NCBI GenBank assembly: GCA_947307005.1
Contig: CAMZHY010000270.1
Location: forward strand, 1-5,495
Direction: 5' to 3'
Source of the DNA: an uncultured Planctomycetaceae bacterium
Lineage (GTDB): Bacteria > Planctomycetota > Planctomycetia > Pirellulales > Thermoguttaceae
Length of the DNA stretch: 5,495 nt
Part shown: one piece after another, positions 1 through 5,495 of the stretch
Position numbering within the stretch: position 1 is the stretch's first letter
How the letters are laid out: each line of letters opens with the position of its first letter
Made by a program: the position numbers and the translations under genes
Notes under the pieces: generated by a model
The model's database searches: none
Told to the model about the DNA's origin: nothing
The model's input: the letters and a program-made list of their open reading frames with translations, nothing else

Positions 1-1328
1 CGTATTTCCTTCGAGATACAAGCCGCCACCCCATGAATTGCTGTGTCCGTTTCCTGAGACGAGACAGTTAATCGCGGTGAGAACGGCGTTGTCTCCAACG
101 TAAATGCCAGCGTCGCTAATATACTGACCTTCCGTTCCGTTGTCGAGTATACTGCAATTCGTCAAAAAGACTTCGCCGTTCAAGACCGCGAAACCGTCGC
201 CGTTGTTGGTTATGTCGCAACGCGTCAGCGAGACTGTGCCGCTCCTGATATAGAAGGCATTGTTTATACCGTTTTTAAACTCGCAGTCTGTGAACGAAGC
301 CGAGGACGACGTCTCGACGTAGACGGCGCAGTAACCATCGTTGCCAGTGAAGGACGACGACGTCGCGACGATCGTTCCGCTCCGCCGGCATAGTAAATAT
401 AACGATCGTCTTTGTACAGCGCGTGATTGTCGTTAAATACGCAATTTTCAACGATGAGTTCGTCGCTATCAATGCAAATAGCGCCGGCGTATTTAGCGGT
501 ATTGTTAGTTATCGTACAATCAGTAAGCGTCGTCGGACCGCAAAATGAATATACCGCTCCGCCCTCATTCGCTTCATTTCCGCAGAGCGAGCAATTATCG
601 AGCGACAACGTTCCATCGTAATTGTAAATAGCGCCGCCCTCATTTTCTGCATAATTGTTACTAAAGATGCAATTATTGAGGGATAACGTCGCGTACGTAT
701 TGTTAATGGCGCCGCCGTAGGCGTCGTCTTCATCATAAGGTTCTCCTTCGTCGTCGTAACTTTCGGAATTGAGCTTATAACCGTTTGCAAACGTTATTCC
801 AATGATTTCAACGTTACAGCCGACGCCGTAAACGTCCATTATTCTCGTCGTCCCCCCGCCGCTGATCGTCAATCCTAGTTCGGAGGACGTTGCGTTCCAA
901 AGATTACTCGCGTTGATCGTTATCGATTTATTTACCGTAAGTTCGCTGTCGAGAGTAATCGTGGCGCTACCGAGGGAATCGGCGAAAGTAATCGTATCTC
1001 CGTCTTCCGCGTTCTCGATAGCGTTGCGCAATGTTCCCGCGACGGAGGCGTCGTCGGCCGTGGAAGAAACAACCCAAGTATTGGAAGAAACGGCGTTGGA
1101 GGAAGATAGTTCGAGGTCGGAGAGATCGATCGCGCTTTGATTAGAATAGCTTTGTGAAACTACGTAATCTTGGGGGGGGGTAAGCAATAGGGCCGTCTCG
1201 GTCGCGGAGAGCATCTCGCGGGATTCGAGGGGTTCGGCGCGCAGCGCGGAGAATTTCGGCGCCGTTCGATCGGAGTCGCGACGCGCGGCGTTTCGGGTAA
1301 AGAGCGCGGAGATCAAATTTTTCTTCAT
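1..1328 (-). CDS. LEPR-XLL-type secreted right-handed beta-helix protein, frameshifted, C-terminus beyond the window
   Basis: I see an N-terminus with LESREMLSA at residues 34-42, a variant of the LEPR-XLL motif of exported planctomycete proteins, and no classical hydrophobic signal peptide. Residues 85-115 (WVVSSTADD, then TLRNAIENAEDGDTITF) resemble the opening of CSLREA/polymorphic-repeat beta-helix proteins. From about residue 214, coils of roughly 25 residues repeat with an L-x-x-C-x-I/F-x-x-N core and GGAI/GGAV turns. The frame breaks after codon 316 (near 381-387): the original frame ends at 264 after about 37 arginine-rich residues unlike the rest. The frame entered at 381 encodes 127 more residues of the same repeats (SGTIVATSSS to WGGGLYLEGNT) and is open to base 1. 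ATG at 1328 has an AAGGA ribosome binding site. Probably an extracellular or surface protein; ligand unknown. It could be a pseudogene or a phase-variable gene, or the frameshift could be a sequence error. Confidence 0.85.
378..387 (-). other. Single-base frameshift site in the beta-helix gene
   Basis: On the minus strand the frame runs Tyr-Tyr-Ala-Gly (ending with the codon at 386-384) and then leaves the beta-helix frame. Adding one base around 383-382 gives YYAGG followed by SGTIVATSSSFTGND, in register with the repeats upstream. The local sequence GCCGGCGGAGCGG has no X-XXY-YYZ slippery heptamer, so programmed -1 slippage is unlikely. A real deletion or an error in a GC-rich stretch is the simpler explanation. 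Confidence 0.85.
1172..1180 (-). repeat. Homopolymer tract, nine C on the coding strand
   Basis: Nine consecutive C (G on the plus strand) encode the Thr-Pro-Pro-Gln stretch at residues 50-53, just after the LEPR-XLL motif. At this length, the upstream motif and the downstream beta-helix share one frame. Gain or loss of one C would stop translation before the beta-helix. It is the longest homopolymer I saw in the window and lies where slipped-strand phase variation would switch the product off. Confidence 0.9.
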
Positions 1329-1337
1329 CGAATTATA

Positions 1338-1342
1338 TCCTT
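1338..1342 (-). promoter_or_regulatory. Ribosome binding site of the beta-helix gene
   Basis: AAGGA lies nine bases before the ATG at 1328 and supports that start. A TTGACA overlaps it just upstream (1342-1347), but it is too close to the start codon to be a usable -35 box. I could not identify a convincing promoter for this gene in 1343-1540. Confidence 0.65.
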
Positions 1343-1452
1343 GTCAAAAGGGCGCGCGAAATTGCGTTGGGTGAATCATCTATATGAGACCTACGTTTCA
1401 GAGAAGGAACGAAGAACAAGTCATCGCCTTCCATGCGAACGAGCGTCAAAAG

Positions 1453-1489
1453 AGTCTATCAGACTTGTTCCGTTTTTCAACAACGGAAC
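1453..1489 (-). terminator. Paired hairpins, possible weak terminator after the central gene
   Basis: Two adjacent perfect inverted repeats lie about 50 bases after the central gene's stop. The first is GTTCCGTT/AACGGAAC (arms 1467-1474 and 1482-1489, 7-base loop). The second is AGTCT/AGACT (arms 1453-1457 and 1461-1465, 3-base loop). On the minus strand the second is followed by CTTTTG, a poor T-tract, so termination is plausible but not strong. Nothing else is recognisable in the 1329-1540 gap. Confidence 0.4.
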
Positions 1490-1540
1490 TTAAGAAAAGC
1501 GGCGCGTTTCTTTGTTTTTTAGAAATTTCGCCGCCGCAGG

Positions 1541-4500
1541 TCAATTTGAAGATTGTAGCGCGTAGGCGGCGACGTCGTCGAGCCAGACTTCGCCGACGCC
1601 GGACATGGCGAATCTGATTCGCATCGGACCGTTGTTCGTCGCGAGCCGATAGAAAGCAAAGCGCGTCCAGCCCGTCGCTTTTTTGAAGCGTAGCGCGAGT
1701 CCGCGGCCTCCCTGATCGTCGTAGATTTCAATTCCGTCGACGGAACTTTTCAAATCTTGGGGAATTTTGATCCACCCCTGAACGCAAATCGTCTGTCCCA
1801 TTTGCGTGTTGAACTCCGTCTCGACGTTGAGCGTGGCCCCTTCGACCTGCTCGGGAACCCTGTCTTCGGCGCCAATCTTCGGCGCGACTTTGAGTTTGAG
1901 AATTCTTCCCGCCGGACGTTTGTTTTCTTCGTCCGGGTCCGCGTTCGGATCGTATCCTTCGATGAAGGTCGAACAGTCAAGGATCGAGTCCTCGACGAAG
2001 ACGCGCCATCCCCCTCCGACGAAATTCTGCTGATTCTCCATGTCGCCGCCGACAATGAGGTTGGGTTCGACCGCGTGGAGCCTTCCCGAGAGGAGTTTGT
2101 CGTAGAGTTCGAGATAGGCGGGCGCGTCGTAAAAGGACGAGGACAGGGGCGTGACGGGGCGCGCGATTTCGTTTCGCGTCGCGGCGAGCCAGAATTCGCG
2201 TTCGATCTTGCGAATTTCGCGCGTCGCGCGCTCGGCGGCGAGATACGCCTGCGACGCGTCGCGCCGCGCGAGAAAAACTTCCGCCTCGTTGATCTGATCC
2301 TCCGCCTTGTCGACGACGGCGCCGAGCGTCGGCGATTTCGGCGCCGATTTCGGGAACGAACCGTGCTCTTCGACGTAACGAAGCGCGTAAACCGTCTGCT
2401 CGTAAAGGTCGAGCCGCTTGCGCGCAAGACTGATCGCCAACTTGGCGAGCCTGTTTCCGTAGGCGGGCGCGCGTTCTGAAATCTTTTGACTTACGAAGTC
2501 GGACTGCGTAAAGAAGAGAATCGAATTCATGCTCCCTTCGTCGAGCGTGAAATAGTTTCCGCCGGCGCGGCGTCTTGAAACGATTTTTCGCAGCGCGCCG
2601 GGCGCGAGTAGATCGGGGGAATATCCTTCGCGCGCGGGAATGGTCGCCGTCAGGTTGTTGACCGCGTCCTGTCCCATGACGTACTGGTTGTTCGGCTCGG
2701 TTGAGATCGGGACGAAAAGGAAGGAACGCTTCGTCCTCGACACGACTCCCTTAATCGTCGGCGCGGAGGTAGGCGTAAGCTCCTGTTCCGGATCGCCGAG
2801 CGCGAACCAAGGAGCGATGAGTTGCAGTTCAAGGTTGATCGTTTCAAGCGCGGCGGCGCGATACTGCGTTTTGCGGTCTTTCGCGTCCAGCGGCGAGAGG
2901 GAACTGAACAGAAGCCCCCGACATTTCGCGCGCATCGACATTCTTACAAGCTGTCGAATCTGCTCGCACGAGACGACGCCGGGCGTTTCGTCCGCCATCC
3001 CGTAAAACTGACGCTGAAGGGTCGCGGAAATCGTCGGTTGCGTTTGAATCTTGTTCCAAAAGACGGCGCGGGCGTTCGTCGCGAGGTTCTGATATTTGAC
3101 GAGCCACTCCCCGTAATCGTTGAGGTCGAGCGAAGTCTGAAGGGGTTCGCGCGCGAGCATGAGCGCGTCGAGACAGCCTTCCTGCGTGTACGCGTCGACG
3201 CCCGTCAAGACGGAGCCGATGATGGGACGCTTGAGCGGATCGAGCGAGCGTATCTTATTGAGATCGCGCTGCACTGCCTGAATCGAACCCAATTTGAGCC
3301 GCGATCCCATATTCCAAAGCAGAACGGGATCGTACGCCGTCGTGATTTGGACGCCCCCGAAGAGTTCGGATTCGGCGCCTTGCGCGGCCGCGTTTTCAAA
3401 TCGCAGGACTCCGCGCGCGTCGTCGGTCAGTTCGTTCGGGTTCCTGCGCGCCCTCTCTTCTTCTTCTTTTCTCCGTTTCGATTCCGCCGCGGCCTGCGCG
3501 ACCTCCGCTTCGGAAACAAGGTTGGCGCCGACGGGAGGTTCGGCGATTAGCCAGATCCCGACCTCTTCGGCGTCGCTGAGTTGCCGAGCGGTCGGCGCGC
3601 CGACGATCCAAACGGCGTTAAAACCAAGTTTCTTGAGGAATTCAAAGGATTCGCCCTGATACTCGATCGCGCGGATCGAGTAAACCTGTCGGTCGTTCTC
3701 CGTTTCAAGGAGTCCCGCGTGAAATTTTGCGTCGGCGACGAGCCTATCGTTGTGTCGTCGAAACGATTCGGTCGCGGCGTCTTCACGACCGGGAAGCGTG
3801 CCGCTTCCTAGAACGAGTTCGGTCTTCGCGGCGCTTTTCCCGTCTTCTTCCGCGCTTTGCGCCGAAGTCGACAGGTTTGCGTCGAAAGCGGCGTTGGCGA
3901 CGCGCGAGGCGATTCCTAAATTGTCGACGAAGCTCGCCTGACCGACGGACGGTTCTTTCGCGACGCTCCGTCGCGTGGCATCGGCGATCATTTCGTCGAT
4001 CGTTCGAGGGGATTCGGCCCCCAACTCCTGGAGAAACATCGACGCGGCTTCAAACGTCGATTGACGTTCTGACGCGCCTTCCGCGAGCGTCGCGCTCTTC
4101 GACGAGGCGACGCTCCGATCGAGGACGTCCGGAGAGAACTCAAGCTTCCGTTTTTTCTTTTCGGCGACCTTTTCCTTGTCAATCCCGAAGGGTTCGCGAC
4201 CGTAGACGTCGTACTCTGATAATTCGTCCTGTCCGAAGATCGGCGTGTTGGAAAGTTGGAGTCGACAACTCAAGAGGTTGATCGGATCGAATGCGGAGTC
4301 GCGCTCCCACTCTTGGAGCGACTCGACGTTTTGAGGGAGGCTCCCCGCGATCTCTAAATCGTCGATCCAAAGCGAATACCGCCCGGCGCGCGCTTCCGAG
4401 ACGAGCAGAATCTGCCGAACGTAAGCGCATTCGAGACTCGCGGGCGTCTTATGTTCGCCGCGAATCGATTGAGCGGTCTTTTCAAGCGTTTTCTCCAGTC

Positions 4501-5029
4501 CCTGGGGAAATTCGAGCTTCTGCCATTCGCCCGGTTTCCGGTAGGAGGAGCCGGGGACGAGCGCGACGAGCGGTTTGCCGTTGTCTGGGCGAATCGTTTT
4601 AGGAAAGACGACGAGCGCCGCAAGGGAGACGCCCGGTCGGTCTGAACGCACCCAGAGCGACGGCGAAACGTCGGCGTAGACGCTGGGATAATCGACGTAG
4701 TGGGCGAAAACGACGACGCCCGGCTCTTCCACCTCGTAACGCAACAGTTCGGAACGTTCGCCTTCATGAAAGAAATCGTCGACGCGCCGATGCTCGTCGA
4801 TTTTGACGGACCCGTCTTGATATAGATAGCGCCAGCTTACGCCGGGGGATTCAAAGCCTTCGCGCCACGTCGAATCGTCGTTTTTTTCTTCTAGGCCTCG
4901 ATCGTCGAGAAGATAACCGGTAAAGCCCGACGGCTTTTCCGTATCCTCGGCGCCGCGTATTGAAACGCCTCCGACGACGAACGTCGTTATTACGAGCGCG
5001 ATGAGCGCGATGTTTATATGATTTTTCAT
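1541..5029 (-). CDS. Large secreted multidomain protein with glycosidase-like barrel and sugar-binding-like domains; catalytic residues apparently missing
   Basis: 1162 residues from ATG 5029. An in-frame TTG at 5080 is rejected because it coincides with the -35 box, while the ATG has AAGGGA eight bases upstream and opens a signal peptide (MKNHINIALIALVITTFVVGG). Domains, by reading: residues about 40-230, a jelly-roll-like domain ending in SLWIDDLEIAG; 273-433, a charged, low-complexity linker; about 450-750, a TIM-barrel-like region with FLKKLGFNAVWI (463-474), GIWLIAEPP (491-499), VLLWNMGSR (569-577), IRSLDP (593-598), IQTQP (661-665) and a conserved-looking LIAPW (737-741); about 860-955, alpha-helical with heptad-like charge; about 988-1157, a carbohydrate-binding-like module (NLIVGGDMEN to EVWLDDVAAYAL). 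The VLLWNMGSR to LDPLKRP stretch resembles the acid/base strand of GH2/GH5 enzymes, but without the Asn-Glu. Likely periplasmic or extracellular and carbohydrate-related; the substrate is unknown and it may be non-enzymatic. Confidence 0.8.
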   Translation of the reverse strand: MKNHINIALIALVITTFVVGGVSIRGAEDTEKPSGFTGYLLDDRGLEEKNDDSTWREGFESPGVSWRYLYQDGSVKIDEHRRVDDFFHEGERSELLRYEVEEPGVVVFAHYVDYPSVYADVSPSLWVRSDRPGVSLAALVVFPKTIRPDNGKPLVALVPGSSYRKPGEWQKLEFPQGLEKTLEKTAQSIRGEHKTPASLECAYVRQILLVSEARAGRYSLWIDDLEIAGSLPQNVESLQEWERDSAFDPINLLSCRLQLSNTPIFGQDELSEYDVYGREPFGIDKEKVAEKKKRKLEFSPDVLDRSVASSKSATLAEGASERQSTFEAASMFLQELGAESPRTIDEMIADATRRSVAKEPSVGQASFVDNLGIASRVANAAFDANLSTSAQSAEEDGKSAAKTELVLGSGTLPGREDAATESFRRHNDRLVADAKFHAGLLETENDRQVYSIRAIEYQGESFEFLKKLGFNAVWIVGAPTARQLSDAEEVGIWLIAEPPVGANLVSEAEVAQAAAESKRRKEEEERARRNPNELTDDARGVLRFENAAAQGAESELFGGVQITTAYDPVLLWNMGSRLKLGSIQAVQRDLNKIRSLDPLKRPIIGSVLTGVDAYTQEGCLDALMLAREPLQTSLDLNDYGEWLVKYQNLATNARAVFWNKIQTQPTISATLQRQFYGMADETPGVVSCEQIRQLVRMSMRAKCRGLLFSSLSPLDAKDRKTQYRAAALETINLELQLIAPWFALGDPEQELTPTSAPTIKGVVSRTKRSFLFVPISTEPNNQYVMGQDAVNNLTATIPAREGYSPDLLAPGALRKIVSRRRAGGNYFTLDEGSMNSILFFTQSDFVSQKISERAPAYGNRLAKLAISLARKRLDLYEQTVYALRYVEEHGSFPKSAPKSPTLGAVVDKAEDQINEAEVFLARRDASQAYLAAERATREIRKIEREFWLAATRNEIARPVTPLSSSFYDAPAYLELYDKLLSGRLHAVEPNLIVGGDMENQQNFVGGGWRVFVEDSILDCSTFIEGYDPNADPDEENKRPAGRILKLKVAPKIGAEDRVPEQVEGATLNVETEFNTQMGQTICVQGWIKIPQDLKSSVDGIEIYDDQGGRGLALRFKKATGWTRFAFYRLATNNGPMRIRFAMSGVGEVWLDDVAAYALQSSN

Positions 5030-5037
5030 TGAGCGAA

Positions 5038-5043
5038 TCCCTT
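5038..5043 (-). promoter_or_regulatory. Ribosome binding site of the central gene
   Basis: AAGGGA stands eight bases before the ATG at 5029. This decides the start in favour of the methionine that opens the signal peptide rather than the upstream TTG. Confidence 0.75.
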
Positions 5044-5051
5044 CTCGACGG

Positions 5052-5080
5052 ACTATAGTTAAATTCGGCGCGCGATTCAA
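5052..5080 (-). promoter_or_regulatory. Sigma70-like promoter for the central gene
   Basis: TTGAAT (5075-5080) and TATAGT (5052-5057) are separated by exactly 17 bases. They match the TTGACA and TATAAT consensus at 4 of 6 and 5 of 6 positions. Transcription would start near 5045, leaving a leader of about 16 bases that contains the ribosome binding site. The promoter lies directly after two terminators, which supports an independent transcription unit. Confidence 0.65.
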
Positions 5081-5107
5081 GTCCTTTCGCGCCGTAGGGT
5101 CTTCGTC

Positions 5108-5143
5108 AATAAAGAAGCCCGCTTTCCGCGACGGAAAACGGGC
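5108..5143 (-). terminator. Second (distal) intrinsic terminator after the secretin gene
   Basis: The arms GCCCGTTTTCCG and CGGAAAGCGGGC (minus strand, 5132-5143 and 5117-5128) form a 12-base stem with a single mismatch and a 3-base loop. TTCTTTATT follows on the minus strand (5116-5108). It stops read-through toward the central gene and lies 28 bases before the -35 box. Confidence 0.75.
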
Positions 5144-5169
5144 GAATTTGCGAGCGTTTGTTTTCTAAT

Positions 5170-5206
5170 AAAAAAGGCGATCAGGCGAAGATCTCGCCTG
5201 ACCGTC
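5170..5206 (-). terminator. First (proximal) intrinsic terminator after the secretin gene
   Basis: The core arms TCAGGCGA/TCGCCTGA form eight perfect pairs around a 5-base loop. The stem extends outward with a wobble and a mismatch to cover 5176-5206. On the minus strand it is followed by six T (5175-5170). A shorter run, TCTTTTC, follows on the plus strand, so weak termination in that direction is possible. It begins about 40 bases after the secretin stop. Confidence 0.85.
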
Positions 5207-5245
5207 TTTTCAGGGAATCATGTTCTCGCTAGGAGTTTCGGAAGA

Positions 5246-5495
5246 TCACTTCGCGGCGTTGAGGCCGGTGGCGAACTCTTCTTCCTCTTCCTGGATGATG
5301 ATGCGCGGGGTAACCGTCATGAGCATGCTGGTCGTTTCACGTCCGATCGCGCTGTTGGAGAAGAGGCGCTTGACGTAGGGGATCTTGCTCAGGATCGGGA
5401 CGCCGCCCTCATTTCGACCTTCGCTGAGGCGCTTGATGCCGCCGAGGAGCGCGGTGCCGCCGTCAGGAACGTTGACCGTCGTGTAGACGGAGAAG
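5246..5495 (-). CDS. Secretin (GspD/PilQ family), C-terminal fragment
   Basis: Only the last 82 codons lie in the window (first full codon 5494-5492, stop TGA 5248-5246); the start is beyond the right edge. The fragment reads TTVNVPDGGTALLGGIKR, then GGVPILSKIPYVKRLFSN and MLMTVTPRIIIQ. This is the conserved end of the secretin beta-barrel domain: the V-P-D-G-G-T and L-G-G-I strand, the G-V-P-x-L-S-K-I-P lip motif, L-F, and the final T-P-R-I-I strand. Secretins form the outer-membrane pore of type II secretion systems and type IV pili. The tail adds five glutamates and about 10 residues; no S-domain is evident. Codon choice is strongly biased (all seven Ile ATC, all four Lys AAG, all three Phe TTC), as in well-expressed genes. 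Type II secretion versus pilus use cannot be decided from this fragment. Confidence 0.93.
   Translation of the reverse strand, partial: FSVYTTVNVPDGGTALLGGIKRLSEGRNEGGVPILSKIPYVKRLFSNSAIGRETTSMLMTVTPRIIIQEEEEEFATGLNAAK

Noticed and set aside
301..369. Two similar GACGTCGTC-rich stretches about 50 bases apart beside the frameshift
   Set aside because: Both encode V-x-T-S-S-S in neighbouring coils of the beta-helix, so the similarity is explained by protein repeats. They are imperfect and flank nothing mobile.
378..387. Programmed ribosomal frameshifting at the break
   Set aside because: There is no slippery heptamer, and I saw no obvious stimulatory stem or internal ribosome binding site.
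275..472. 65-codon minus-strand open frame overlapping the frameshift
   Set aside because: It is neither the beta-helix frame before the shift nor the one after it, and its product shows none of the repeats.
1342..1347. Perfect TTGACA upstream of the beta-helix gene
   Set aside because: It lies only 13 bases before the start codon and overlaps the ribosome binding site, leaving no room for a -10 box and transcription start.
1384..1617. 77-codon plus-strand open frame across the gap at 1329-1540
   Set aside because: It runs into the antisense of the central gene's end and finishes in an arginine tract that is the complement of its codons. It also crosses the hairpin pair.
1757..2479. 240-codon open frame on the plus strand inside the central gene
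   Set aside because: It is rich in Arg, Glu and Val, with no domain pattern, and is antisense to a frame with clear protein features. Long antisense frames are expected from the codon bias of the real gene.
2822..3550. 242-codon plus-strand open frame inside the central gene
   Set aside because: It has low-complexity Arg/Phe-rich composition, no credible ribosome binding site or motif, and lies fully antisense to the barrel-coding region.
1..5495. CRISPR arrays, tRNA or rRNA genes, insertion sequences, transposase or integrase genes
   Set aside because: I found no regularly spaced direct repeats, no RNA gene signatures and no mobile-element coding sequence.

Overview
The window most likely comes from a planctomycete. 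The clearest sign is the protein at the left end, whose N-terminus carries a LESREMLSA variant of the LEPR-XLL motif typical of secreted planctomycete proteins, followed by a right-handed beta-helix. The large multidomain secreted protein in the middle and the secretin fragment at the right fit that assignment. Genus-level placement is not possible from the sequence alone. All three genes lie on the minus strand, so the region reads from right to left.

Right end (5246-5495): the last 82 codons of a secretin, the outer-membrane pore of type II secretion or type IV pilus machines. Two strong intrinsic terminators follow it in tandem (5170-5206 and 5108-5143). A well-formed sigma70-like promoter (5052-5080) and ribosome binding site (5038-5043) then start the central gene, so that gene appears to be its own transcription unit.

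Centre (1541-5029): a 1162-residue secreted protein with a signal peptide, an N-terminal jelly-roll-like domain, a long charged linker, a TIM-barrel-like region resembling glycoside hydrolases, a helical hairpin region and a C-terminal carbohydrate-binding-like module. Where a clan A glycosidase would carry its acid/base glutamate (W-x-x-G-N-E) this protein reads WNMGSR, and the likely nucleophile position reads IQTQP. It may therefore be a non-catalytic, glycan-binding relative.

Left end (1-1328, running off the window): a beta-helix surface or extracellular protein. It contains a run of nine C residues near its start and a clean single-base frameshift about 316 codons in. Correcting the frameshift extends the beta-helix to the window edge with no stop. 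The two together raise the possibility of a phase-variable or decaying surface protein, although a sequencing or assembly error at the frameshift cannot be excluded.

The 212-base gap between the left and central genes (1329-1540) holds only a ribosome binding site and a pair of small hairpins. The genes share no obvious pathway. The common theme is export: a secretion pore and two exported proteins, at least one of which looks built to bind carbohydrate.
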